From positions 186,001-250,000 of the forward strand of contig NZ_BAABJG010000029.1 in assembly GCF_039543185.1 (NCBI RefSeq): 64,000 bases of DNA, read 5' to 3'. Shown in pieces: positions 28,171 through 36,289 of the stretch. The position numbers and the translations under genes were made by a program. Below the pieces are notes generated by a model. It did not search any database. It was not told the DNA's origin and saw only the letters and a list, made by a program, of their open reading frames with translations. Positions within the stretch are counted from its first letter, which is position 1. Every line of letters begins with the position of its first letter. The DNA is from Paenibacillus_S vulneris. GTDB lineage: Bacteria > Bacillota > Bacilli > Paenibacillales > NBRC-103111.

Positions 28171-28327
28171 GGAAAAATGACAGGTCTCCCGGTGGAATAT
28201 CCCCCTCCGGCCGCTGTTGTTCTCTGGAAACTTGGATTATATTTTCTTAGCGGGTGTTTCCCGAGAACAAAGGCGAACGCTTTCGCTCCTCCAAGGGATA
28301 TTCCACCTTCCGACCAAACATTTTTCA
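28171..28327. repeat. Nested-hairpin intergenic repeat, copy 2 (inverted)
   Basis: Reverse-orientation copy of the element at 15.0 kb. Outer stem GGTGGAATATCCC (28191-28203) with GGGATATTCCACC (28295-28307) is perfect; inner stem TTGTTCTCTGGAAAC (28217-28231) with GTTTCCCGAGAACAA (28256-28270) pairs at 14 of 15. CCGCT (28211-28215) and AGCGG (28249-28253) are again complementary, and GAAAAATG/CATTTTTC close the ends. It lies between two converging terminators. Confidence 0.85.
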
Positions 28328-28351
28328 TACCCTAGAGCCTCAAACCAAACC

Positions 28352-28378
28352 AAAAACCGCCGAAGAGGGCGGCTTTTT
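28352..28378 (-). terminator. Terminator of the second DMT gene
   Basis: On the minus strand GCCGCC-CTCTTC-GGCGG followed by TTTTTGG. The plus strand also has a T run, so it can act in both directions. Confidence 0.8.
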
Positions 28379-28408
28379 TCTACTAAGGGAAGGGGAAGAA
28401 GCAAGCCG

Positions 28409-29314
28409 TTAAGCCGTATGAAGCTTTTTCTTGCTGCGCAAAGCTTTAGGCTTGGAGTTCACCAGCACGATGCTGAGCAAAATAAGAATCAGTCCGGCGA
28501 CCAGCGTTAACGTGATCTTTTCGCCCAAGAAGAGAACGCTGCAACTAATAGAGATAAGCGGGATAAGGAACGTAAACGAGCCTACCTTGCTGGCCTCACC
28601 TGAGCCGACCAGCTTGAAGAAGACAAGCCAGCCGAGGGCAATGACGAAAATGGAAATGAACAACAGGCAGACTACGAAGGGAAGGCTCCAATGAATATCG
28701 GACCAGCTTTCAAAGGCGGAGCCTGCACCCGTCAGGACGAGCCCGCCGATCAAAATTTGCAGGGCGACGACCCAGATGGCATCGACCTGTCCTGTTGTTT
28801 TTTTCATGTACAGCGTGCCCAGAGCCCAGCTAACGGCGCTTCCGATCGCAAGCCATATGCCTACGGTTGAGATAGGACCGGTAAAGCCTCCGCTGCTGAT
28901 GGCGGCTACCCCGAGAAATCCAAGCACCAAGCCGAGCATTTTCATCCCGAACATCGACTCTCCGAGCCACAGCCACGAACCGAGCCCGAGCAGCACCGGC
29001 TGGAAGAAAACCAGAGCCGAGAACAGACCTGCCGGTAGATAGTTCAGCCCTACGGTCTGAAGCCCGTAATATAGAATGATGTTCAGAACGGAAGAGATAA
29101 GGTAGATGTGCCATGTCTGCTTCAAGCGCAGCAGCTTATATCTCGGCAAGCAAACGAGAACGAGGATAACGCCTCCGATCAGTGTTCGCACGCCTGCAAA
29201 CAGCAGCGGGGGTGTATATAAAAGCGCGTATTTAGACAGCGGCCAGTTGATTCCCCATATGATAACGAGGAACGCCAAATAAACAGCAGCACGTGTACGT
29301 GAAAGCTGTGGCAT
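28409..29314 (-). CDS. DMT superfamily (EamA) transporter
   Basis: A 301-residue protein with ten helices in two EamA repeats (VIIWGINWPLSKYALLYTPP at the first helix pair; LAIGSAVSWALGTLYMKKTT at the repeat junction). Probably a metabolite or drug exporter. I chose ATG at 29314 because AAGGAGTG lies seven bases upstream; a longer frame starts at 29356 without a site. Divergent from a LysR gene 98 bases away. Confidence 0.9.
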   Translation of the reverse strand: MPQLSRTRAAVYLAFLVIIWGINWPLSKYALLYTPPLLFAGVRTLIGGVILVLVCLPRYKLLRLKQTWHIYLISSVLNIILYYGLQTVGLNYLPAGLFSALVFFQPVLLGLGSWLWLGESMFGMKMLGLVLGFLGVAAISSGGFTGPISTVGIWLAIGSAVSWALGTLYMKKTTGQVDAIWVVALQILIGGLVLTGAGSAFESWSDIHWSLPFVVCLLFISIFVIALGWLVFFKLVGSGEASKVGSFTFLIPLISISCSVLFLGEKITLTLVAGLILILLSIVLVNSKPKALRSKKKLHTA

Positions 29315-29412
29315 GCAGATCACTCCTTGTTGTTTTCTCTGTTCAACATGATACAATGATTCTACTAATAAATAAAATGAATGTTAATCATAAGGGGTAT
29401 ACCATAAACGTT

Positions 29413-30288
29413 ATGACTCATTCCCAGCTAAAATTATTTGTAAAAATTGTCGATACCGGAAGCTTCACCAGAGCCGGTCAAGAGCTGAATATGACACAGC
29501 CCGCGGTAAGCCGCGCCATCTCTACATTGGAGTCGGAGTTGGGCGTGACCCTTCTGATTCGGGACCGGCGCAAGGGAATCGTTCTTACGGAGGTAGGCAA
29601 ACGTATTCTTGTGCTTTTTCGCGATATATTGAAGGGCTTCGATAAAGTCGATCAGGAAGTGGCGGCGGAGAAAGGCTTCGAGGTCGGACTGATTCGTATC
29701 GGTTCTTTTCCTGCGGCTTCGGCTCACTTCCTGCCCAAGATCTTCCGTGCCATCAGCGAAAAATACCCGCGTATCCGATTCGAGCTTCACGAGGGAAGCA
29801 TCGACGAGATTAAGGAGTGGCTTGCTGCGAGAACGATCGATGTCGGATGGATTATTCCGCCGAACGAAGAGTTCGAAGCGGTCACCTTACTGAAGGAACA
29901 GATGTTTTTGTTTATGCGGGAGGACCACCCTTTGCATCAGCATGACCGCATTCATGTCAAGCATCTGGATCAGGAGCCGATGATCATTTGCAAGGGCGGC
30001 TATGAAGCTCCGCTTTATGAGCTTTTCGAGCAGGGAGGCTCGCGGCTGCAGGCCCAATTCATCGTTCACAACGCCAATACGGCTCTGAACATGATTGAAG
30101 AAGGTCTTGGCATGGCGATCATGTCCAATGTCTCTTTATCCTTGTCCGCCTTGCCGCCGCATGTTGTCATCCGGCCGTTGGAGCCGCAGCCCTACAGGGA
30201 AATTTTGCTGGCTGTTCCTTCCTTGGAGGAGTCCTCCTTAGCCGTCAAGCTGTTTATTCAAACGGCGAGGGAGTTATTCTCCATTTAG
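29413..30288 (+). CDS. LysR family regulator of the adjacent DMT exporter
   Basis: A 291-residue LysR-type regulator with helix-turn-helix at about 1-60 (VDTGSFTRAGQELNMTQPAV, then SRAISTLESELGVTLL) and effector domain from about 90. ATG at 29413 begins the conserved MTHSQLKLFVKIV start; AAGGGG is 15 bases upstream, rather far, so an alternative start such as ATA at 29404 is conceivable. The gene pair with the EamA transporter suggests control of export. Confidence 0.9.
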   Translation: MTHSQLKLFVKIVDTGSFTRAGQELNMTQPAVSRAISTLESELGVTLLIRDRRKGIVLTEVGKRILVLFRDILKGFDKVDQEVAAEKGFEVGLIRIGSFPAASAHFLPKIFRAISEKYPRIRFELHEGSIDEIKEWLAARTIDVGWIIPPNEEFEAVTLLKEQMFLFMREDHPLHQHDRIHVKHLDQEPMIICKGGYEAPLYELFEQGGSRLQAQFIVHNANTALNMIEEGLGMAIMSNVSLSLSALPPHVVIRPLEPQPYREILLAVPSLEESSLAVKLFIQTARELFSI

Positions 30289-30293
30289 TAAAA

Positions 30294-30347
30294 TTTTCAA
30301 AATATTAACATTGCCCATACATTCCGTTAACATTGGTCCCCTATACT
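30294..30347 (+). promoter_or_regulatory. PhoP box array and promoter of the phytase gene
   Basis: Four direct half sites at exact 11-base spacing: TTTTCA (30294), TTAACA (30305), CATACA (30316), TTAACA (30327). A -10 box TATACT (30342-30347) follows nine bases after the last. This is the known geometry of Bacillus PhoP-activated promoters (TT(A/T/C)ACA repeats spaced 11). It places the phytase in the phosphate-starvation regulon. Confidence 0.85.
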
Positions 30348-30395
30348 CGACATGCCGAGTGAAAAAACTCGAAAATAATGTACCGGGGGATCAAG

Positions 30396-31778
30396 ATGAA
30401 ACAAAGAAAAGCTTGGATTGCATCTGCCATGATCGCAGGGATGATGCTGCAAACGTTGAATGTCAGTGCGGCTGCAGCCGATTATGTGCCGCTGCGGGCG
30501 CAGCTGGAGAAGCTAGGGGCGAAAGTGAGCTGGGACGCCAAAGATCGTACCGCAATGTTCAAGCTGAAGAACGGTATCGCCGGGATCGTCACGATCAATG
30601 AAGGGACATACCGTCTTGCAGGGAAGGAAGGCAAGCTGTCAAGCCCAGTGCAATTGGTTAACGAGCAGACGATGATTCCTGCGGCGCTGCTGCAAAGCAT
30701 TTTGGCCGAAAACGCCAAATATCAGGATCCGAAGGATGCTGTCCCTATGTTCTCGGTTAAGGCACGGGGAGAGACGGAAGCGGTGGATTCGGGTGAGGAT
30801 GCGGCGGATGATCCGGCCATTTGGGTAGATCCAGTCGACCCTTCCAAGAGCAAGCTGATTGCCACGAACAAAGCCGGGGGCATACTGGTGTATGACTTGA
30901 GCGGAAAGCAGCTGCAATCGTACAACGTCGGCAAAATGAACAATATCGATCTTCGTTACGACTTCCCGCTGGGAGGCAAAAAGGTGGATATCGTAGCGGC
31001 AACAAATCGTACGACCAATACCATAGATGTATTCTCTGTCTCCGGAGAAAACGGCGAGTTAACCCCGATTGTAGGCGAACCTATTAAATCGGCTATGGGC
31101 GAGGTGTACGGCTTCAGCTTGTATCACAGCCTGAGAACGGGAGCGTTCTATGCATTGGTATTGGGGAAAAAGGGTGAATTCGAGCAATATGAGCTGAAGG
31201 ACGACGGCACCGGAAAGGTAGCGGGCAAGCTGGTTCGCGAATTCCGTCTCGGTACCCAATCGGAGGGGCTCGTTGCAGACGATGAGTACGGGACGATGTA
31301 TATTGCCGAAGAGGATGTTGCGATCTGGAAGTACAATGCCGAGCCTGATGGCGGCAAGGAGCCGTTGGCACAAGTCGATATCGCGGACGGACGCCGTTTG
31401 CAGGATGACATTGAAGGCTTGACGATGTACTACGGTAAGGACGGCACCGGATATTTAATCGCTTCGAGCCAGGGCAGCAACAGCTACGCGATTTATGACC
31501 GCCAAAACGACAACAAATACATTTCCAATTTCAACATTGTGGATGGCGACCGCATCGACGGTACGAGCGAAACCGATGGCATCGATGTGCTTGGTTTTGG
31601 GCTCGGAGATCAATACCCGTACGGTATTTTCGTATCCCAGGATGACGCCAATTATGAGAATGGCAAGAAGATTAATCAGAACTTTAAAATTGTAGGCTGG
31701 GATCAGATCGCCAACTCGGCGAAACCAAATCTTCGTATGGATAACACGGTGAACCCGCGCGAATTGGTCAAAAGATAA
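30396..31778 (+). CDS. Secreted beta-propeller phytase with N-terminal stalk domain
   Basis: A 460-residue exported 3-phytase. Signal peptide about 1-28, a copper-amine-oxidase-like stalk domain about 30-100 (YVPLRAQLEKLGAKVSWDAK), then the six-bladed beta-propeller (about 110-450) with acidic calcium and phosphate sites (SGEDAADDPAIWVDP; NNIDLRYDFPLGGKKVDIVA; EGLVADDEYGTMYIAEED; DIEGLTMYYG; IDGTSETDGIDVLG). It frees phosphate from phytate outside the cell. Start ATG at 30396 follows GGGGGATCAAG. The PhoP boxes upstream give matching regulation. The stalk fusion may hold the enzyme at the surface. Confidence 0.93.
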   Translation: MKQRKAWIASAMIAGMMLQTLNVSAAAADYVPLRAQLEKLGAKVSWDAKDRTAMFKLKNGIAGIVTINEGTYRLAGKEGKLSSPVQLVNEQTMIPAALLQSILAENAKYQDPKDAVPMFSVKARGETEAVDSGEDAADDPAIWVDPVDPSKSKLIATNKAGGILVYDLSGKQLQSYNVGKMNNIDLRYDFPLGGKKVDIVAATNRTTNTIDVFSVSGENGELTPIVGEPIKSAMGEVYGFSLYHSLRTGAFYALVLGKKGEFEQYELKDDGTGKVAGKLVREFRLGTQSEGLVADDEYGTMYIAEEDVAIWKYNAEPDGGKEPLAQVDIADGRRLQDDIEGLTMYYGKDGTGYLIASSQGSNSYAIYDRQNDNKYISNFNIVDGDRIDGTSETDGIDVLGFGLGDQYPYGIFVSQDDANYENGKKINQNFKIVGWDQIANSAKPNLRMDNTVNPRELVKR

Positions 31779-31800
31779 GCCCTGAACGATACTATCTAGG

Positions 31801-31848
31801 GAAGCCGCTTTGTTTTCTCGCTTTAGAGGGAATGAGGCGGCTTCTTTC
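31801..31848 (+). terminator. Terminator of the phytase gene
   Basis: GAAGCCGC (31801-31808) pairs with GCGGCTTC (31837-31844), followed by a short T-rich stretch. Confidence 0.65.
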
Positions 31849-31849
31849 G

Positions 31850-31893
31850 TGATAGCGATTATCATTGTCATAATTTGGGAAATGCTATAACAT
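31850..31893 (+). promoter_or_regulatory. Fur box overlapping a promoter
   Basis: TGATAGC-G-ATTATCA (31850-31864) matches the Bacillus Fur 7-1-7 motif at 12 of 14 positions and continues into a further inverted repeat ATTAT-N7-ATAAT. It overlaps the -35 box TTGTCA (31865-31870); a 17-base spacer leads to TAACAT (31888-31893). Iron repression of the transcript to the right is the inference. Confidence 0.7.
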
Positions 31894-31943
31894 AATACGA
31901 TTAATAGTTCTCATTTAGAGAATCCAATTGCAGGGGGTAATCT

Positions 31944-32192
31944 TTGTTCGGAAAAGAGGCCATGCTGTATGTCAATGAATCGGATGCAGCCGCTTGCTGC
32001 GGGGATGTTTGGCTGGCGAGGCGCTGTGCGGTGTTCCGGCTTGCAAAGTATGGTCGATTCGCTGTATCACGGCGTCCTGTGCAGCACCGGGGATGGAGCT
32101 TATCCGGGCCGGGCGGGCCGCGGTACGGACGGGATGGCGGTCTCTTTTTCAAGCCTGTGAAGGTCCGGTTGACCATATTTCCCTTAAATTGA
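31944..32192 (+). CDS. Possible small Fur-controlled protein (82 aa)
   Basis: TTG at 31944 lies six bases after AGGGGGT and about 45 bases after a promoter with a Fur box. The product would have 82 residues, with a CC pair near residue 18 (DAAACCGDVWLARRC) and a basic, glycine-rich second half. No family is recognised. Two other plus-strand frames are also open here, so coding is not certain; a non-coding iron-response RNA is the alternative. Regulatory context is the main support. Confidence 0.4.
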   Translation: MFGKEAMLYVNESDAAACCGDVWLARRCAVFRLAKYGRFAVSRRPVQHRGWSLSGPGGPRYGRDGGLFFKPVKVRLTIFPLN

Positions 32193-32328
32193 AGCTTGCG
32201 CCGTCATAGGGGGGAGCAGCTCCGCTTACCTTCCGCCATGATGAAAAAGAACATGGACAAACCATCGGGTTCGGGCTTACTATTAAGCAGAGCATGGTAA
32301 ATTCAACCCAAAGGCAGGGGAGCCCCTA

Positions 32329-32748
32329 ATGACGCAAAGCTGTATTTATTGTACGAAGGATGAACGGATTGAGAACCTGATGATCGAAATCGGTCAGCTG
32401 CGGGTGTCTACGCTGTATCTGTTCAGAGAGCAGACCTATCGCGGACGATGTATCGTAGCTTTGAACGAGCATGAGACGGAGTTTTTCCACCTCTCCCAAG
32501 AGAAACAGGACGCTTACATGCGGGACGTAGCCCAGACGGCGCGTGCCATCGAGCAGGCCTTCGCTCCGGACAAAATTAACTATGGCGCCTTCGGGGACAC
32601 GATGCCGCACGTTCATTTCCACATCGTTCCGAAGTATGAAAATGAATATACCTGGGGCAAAATGTTCGAAATGAACCCGGCTCCGAACCAACAGCTTAGC
32701 GATGCCGAATATGAAGAGATTATCGCTCTGATCAAGAAGCATCTGTAA
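32329..32748 (+). CDS. HIT family hydrolase
   Basis: A 139-residue histidine-triad protein that would hydrolyse nucleotide phosphoramidates or dinucleoside polyphosphates. The triad HVHFHIVP has His at 94, 96 and 98, and an N-terminal CIYC (Cys 5 and 8) may bind zinc. ATG at 32329 follows GGGGAGCCCCT; the ribosome site can pair with the CCCC beside it, a possible weak translational brake. It may be on the same transcript as the Fur-controlled region upstream. Confidence 0.92.
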   Translation: MTQSCIYCTKDERIENLMIEIGQLRVSTLYLFREQTYRGRCIVALNEHETEFFHLSQEKQDAYMRDVAQTARAIEQAFAPDKINYGAFGDTMPHVHFHIVPKYENEYTWGKMFEMNPAPNQQLSDAEYEEIIALIKKHL

Positions 32749-32807
32749 AAGGATCAGCTGCCAATCACCAACACACTCGGCAGAGTGTCCGGATTGTCTG
32801 AATTCCA

Positions 32808-32846
32808 AGGACTTGCCTTCTTTTAAAGAGGGTGAGTCTTTTTTTG
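32808..32846 (+). terminator. Terminator of the HIT gene
   Basis: A 14-bp stem GACTTGCCTTCTTT/AAAGAGGGTGAGTC (three wobbles) followed by seven or more T. Confidence 0.85.
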
Positions 32847-33184
32847 TATAGTTGAATTTATAAGACTCCGAGGTCATCGGATGTGAAAGTTTTTATTTGG
32901 TGATAAAACTTCCTCTAAACGCGGCCGCATGTCTTTCAAAGGCCTTGCTAGAGGGATTCTCATTTACTCATTCTTCTGATTCCCGGGTAGGATAAGCACG
33001 CGTTCTGCTTGGGACGGAAGCTGCGAAATCTGTCGATACTCAAAGGCCCTTCTATACCTTTTTGCCTGTTTTTCCTCCCGGCCTAGTCCTAAGCTCCTGT
33101 CTTCATAAAATATTATCAAATCTTTCAATCGTTTCGTGATAGAATGCAATTGCAGTTCTATTATTCAAATAATGGAGGTATATG
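32847..33184. other. Intergenic region before the large secreted protein
   Basis: No supported gene; a minus-strand frame (32964-33149) lacks a ribosome site. The right end holds the promoter region of the gene at 33185 (AT-rich, GATAGAAT near 33137) and ATGGAGG before its start. Confidence 0.4.
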
Positions 33185-36151
33185 ATGAGCAAATCCATGC
33201 ATTGGAAGGCAACGCTGTTAAAGACGACACTCGCTCTTAGCCTCGCATTTCCGCTGCAATCTTTCTTTATGGATGGAGGGCAGCAGGCTTTTGCCGAAGG
33301 ACCTAACGATCCGGCTCCTTTCATCAACGCTAAAGTAGTCAATGAGAACGCAGGTAAAAAGATTTTGTTCGATAACACCCACGGTCAAACGGCAGGCGCG
33401 GCGGATTGGGTTATTGACGGCGGTTTTTCCGATTTTGGCAACGCCTTGGCGGATAACGGCTATTATGTGAAGGAGCTTCGGAAGTCCAGCCCTATTACGC
33501 TTAAGGACCTGCAAGGCTATGATGTATTTGTTATAGGGGAAGCCAATGTTCCGTACAAGCAGACGGAGCAAGCAGCCATGAAGCAGTATGTTCAAAACGG
33601 CGGCAGCATTTTCTTCATCGCTGACCATTACAATGCAGACCGGAATAAAAACCGGTGGGACGGATCCGAGGTTATGAACGGCTATCGCCGCGGTGCTTGG
33701 GAAGATCCTGCCAAAGGCATGAGCACGGAGGAACGGAATTCCGCTGCTATGCAGGGTGTAGCCAGCTCCGATTGGCTGAATGAAAATTTCGGTGTGAGAT
33801 TCCGCTATAACGCGCTTGGCGATATCATCACTGATAAGGTAGTCGCACCGGATCAGGCACTCGGTATTACAAAAGGGGTATCTACCGTTGCAATGCATGC
33901 AGGCTCAACGATTGAAATTATTGACCCTACGCGGGCCAAAGGGATCGTCTATCTGCCGCAAACCAAGGAAGCATGGCCTAATGCGGTGGATCAGGGCGTA
34001 TATGCCGGAGGCGGTATCGCCGAAGGTCCGTATGTCGCCATTTCCAAGTCCGGCCTCGGTAAAGCCGCATTTATCGGCGACTCCTCTCCTGTAGAGGATG
34101 CTACGCCGAAATATTTGCGGGAGGAAAACGGTCAAAGAAAGACGACCTATGACGGCTTTAAAGAACAAAATGACGGCACTCTGCTCGTGAATATTATCAA
34201 TTGGCTGAGCAAGAAGGAGAGCTATACGAAGCTGAGCGACGTGAGCGGGCTTCAGCTCGACCAGCCGACGCCATTGCTGCCGTTCGAGGCTCCGGAAGCA
34301 TCCACTGAGCCTCAGAAGGAGCCATGGGCCGCACCTGATGCCGGATACAAATGGTGGGACCCTTCCACGTTTAAGCCGGGCTCCTACGGCGGTGCAACAG
34401 CCGCTCCAACTGCAGCGTACAGCTTCGTGCATCAGCCACAGCTGCCGAATGCACAGCAGTTCCAAATCCGTGTCGTTGCGGATAACCTGCCGGCTTACGG
34501 AACGGTATCCGGCTTCAGCGCAGGCATTTATTTAACCGGGGGCACCCAGGTCGCCCAGATTCAAAATGCCGACGGCACTTGGCCGACCGCATATGGCTAC
34601 AGCTCTGCTTTCAGCATGACAGCCGATGGCTTGGGCCATGCCTACAAGGATCTCACGGTTCGCATTAAGCCGGACACTACAGGCGCGGCAAGTCTGCGTT
34701 TAAGACAAAACGGCAATAACCTCAAGACCGAATCGGTTACCTTGGCGAATGTGCCGGCCGAGCCGCTTCCCGAGGACAAGCCGCCTCTACCTGACCAAAT
34801 TTCGATAGCGGATGCGCGGAGCAAGGCGGACAATACCCTTGTTACCGTAGAAGGTATCGTGACTACAGAGCCCGGGGCTTTCGGCGGGCAAGCGTTCTAT
34901 CTTCAGGATGATTCCGCCGGAATCTATGTATTCCAAAGCCAAAGCGGCTTCCATCAAGGAGATAAGGTGAAGGTTACCGCTTCGCTTACTCACTATAACT
35001 CGGAGCTTGAGCTGGCCTCGCCTGTAGCTATCGCGAAGACCGGTACAGCCGAGCTTCCTGCGGTGAAGGCCGCTTCATCCGTCAACGAGAATAACCAGGG
35101 CCAGCTTATTGAGCTGTCCAACGTTACCATTCATAATGTAGTCGCTGCCACACCGGCGGGTTCCTTTGAATTCGACGCGACGTCCGGCTCAACTACCAAC
35201 CATGTGCGCGTTGACGGCCGTACGGGGCTCACGCTGGATAAGTTCCCTTATCAGGAGGGGCAAGTTGTAACCGTCCGTGGAGTTGCGGCCATTTTCAAGG
35301 ATAACTATCAGCTGAAGCCTCGCGGTTTAAGCGATTTTACAGCTGTTGATTCGTCTGCTCCTGTCACAACGGCTGACTTGTCCGGAACGCCGAACAGCAG
35401 CGGCTGGTACCGCGAGGATGTGACAGTGACGTTATCCGCAACGGATACCGGAACAGGTGTTGCATCGACCTTGTACAACACGAACGGTGGAGAATGGACG
35501 GGCTATACGGCTCCGGTGACCGTTTCCTCCGAAGGTGACACCCGTCTGCAATATTATTCCGTCGATAACGCCGGAAACAAGGAAGAGGTGCAATCACTCC
35601 TCATTCGTCTCGATAAAACGGCACCGACCGTGCGTCTGACGCAATCGGGCCAAAGCGTTCATAGCATCACCTATGATGAAGCCTTTACCTTCGAGCTGGC
35701 TGCAACGGACGGATTGTCCGGCGTCGCTTCCCAAAAGCTCCTTTTGGATGGCAAAGAGATTGCCTCCGGTCAATCGCTTCAGGCGAAGCAAGTGGGACTC
35801 GGTTCCCATACGGTACAGTACCGCGTTGAGGATGCTGCCGGAAATACGGCCGAGCAGAGCTTCAGCTTCGAGATCACGTTCAGCACCAGCTTCTCCGCTG
35901 TGCAAGCCTTAATTGATCAGCTGGATAAGAACGGCCAGTTCAAAAATAACGGGGAAGCCAATTCCCTGAAGGCCAAGCTGTCCAACGCGGAAAAACAGTT
36001 GGAGAAAGGCCATAAGGACCAAGCCATCAAGCATTTGAACGATCTTCAGGATACGGTGGAGAAGGATGCGGCCAAGGGCAAAATGACGGCTTTCGCCCGC
36101 GAGCAGCTGGCTCAGCATCTTGCTTATTTGCTGCAAAGCATTTCCCGTTAA
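33185..36151 (+). CDS. Large modular secreted protein (DUF4350-like, OB-fold, OmpL47, FIMAH)
   Basis: A 988-residue exported protein. Order by eye: signal peptide (about 1-37); a glutamine-amidotransferase-like DUF4350/ThuA-type domain (about 55-340; ILFDNTHGQTAG, VFVIGEANVPYK, GGSIFFIADHYNADRN); a linker and beta domain (about 370-530); an OB-fold of the kind found beside secreted nucleases (about 535-720; TLVTVEGIVTTEPG, FYLQDDSAGIYVF); an OmpL47-like domain (about 725-810; VDNAGNKEEV); an Ig-like domain (about 815-900); and a C-terminal FIMAH helical domain (about 903-985; LIDQLDKNGQFKNNGEANSL). I see no nuclease catalytic domain. It may bind or process extracellular DNA or polymer. ATG at 33185 is six bases after GGAGG; the ATG at 33182 is too close. 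Confidence 0.8.
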   Translation: MSKSMHWKATLLKTTLALSLAFPLQSFFMDGGQQAFAEGPNDPAPFINAKVVNENAGKKILFDNTHGQTAGAADWVIDGGFSDFGNALADNGYYVKELRKSSPITLKDLQGYDVFVIGEANVPYKQTEQAAMKQYVQNGGSIFFIADHYNADRNKNRWDGSEVMNGYRRGAWEDPAKGMSTEERNSAAMQGVASSDWLNENFGVRFRYNALGDIITDKVVAPDQALGITKGVSTVAMHAGSTIEIIDPTRAKGIVYLPQTKEAWPNAVDQGVYAGGGIAEGPYVAISKSGLGKAAFIGDSSPVEDATPKYLREENGQRKTTYDGFKEQNDGTLLVNIINWLSKKESYTKLSDVSGLQLDQPTPLLPFEAPEASTEPQKEPWAAPDAGYKWWDPSTFKPGSYGGATAAPTAAYSFVHQPQLPNAQQFQIRVVADNLPAYGTVSGFSAGIYLTGGTQVAQIQNADGTWPTAYGYSSAFSMTADGLGHAYKDLTVRIKPDTTGAASLRLRQNGNNLKTESVTLANVPAEPLPEDKPPLPDQISIADARSKADNTLVTVEGIVTTEPGAFGGQAFYLQDDSAGIYVFQSQSGFHQGDKVKVTASLTHYNSELELASPVAIAKTGTAELPAVKAASSVNENNQGQLIELSNVTIHNVVAATPAGSFEFDATSGSTTNHVRVDGRTGLTLDKFPYQEGQVVTVRGVAAIFKDNYQLKPRGLSDFTAVDSSAPVTTADLSGTPNSSGWYREDVTVTLSATDTGTGVASTLYNTNGGEWTGYTAPVTVSSEGDTRLQYYSVDNAGNKEEVQSLLIRLDKTAPTVRLTQSGQSVHSITYDEAFTFELAATDGLSGVASQKLLLDGKEIASGQSLQAKQVGLGSHTVQYRVEDAAGNTAEQSFSFEITFSTSFSAVQALIDQLDKNGQFKNNGEANSLKAKLSNAEKQLEKGHKDQAIKHLNDLQDTVEKDAAKGKMTAFAREQLAQHLAYLLQSISR

Positions 36152-36181
36152 CCGATTCCTAGCTAAAGCTATGTATAGCTG

Positions 36182-36222
36182 CGGCAGCCGGAACAGCGTC
36201 TCTGTTCTGGCTGCCGTTTTTT
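36182..36222 (+). terminator. Terminator of the large secreted protein gene
   Basis: GGCAGCCGGAACAG pairs with CTGTTCTGGCTGCC (one wobble), followed by TTTTTTG. Confidence 0.88.
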
Positions 36223-36289
36223 GCTGGTTTCGGGGCTCCCCGCAGTCCTGAATCGGCTTTGAGGAAGGCCTTACAATGTGGGGCTATTT

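Noticed and set aside
32964..33149. Minus-strand 61-codon frame before the large secreted protein
   Set aside because: TTG start without a ribosome site, and it runs through the promoter region of the opposite gene.
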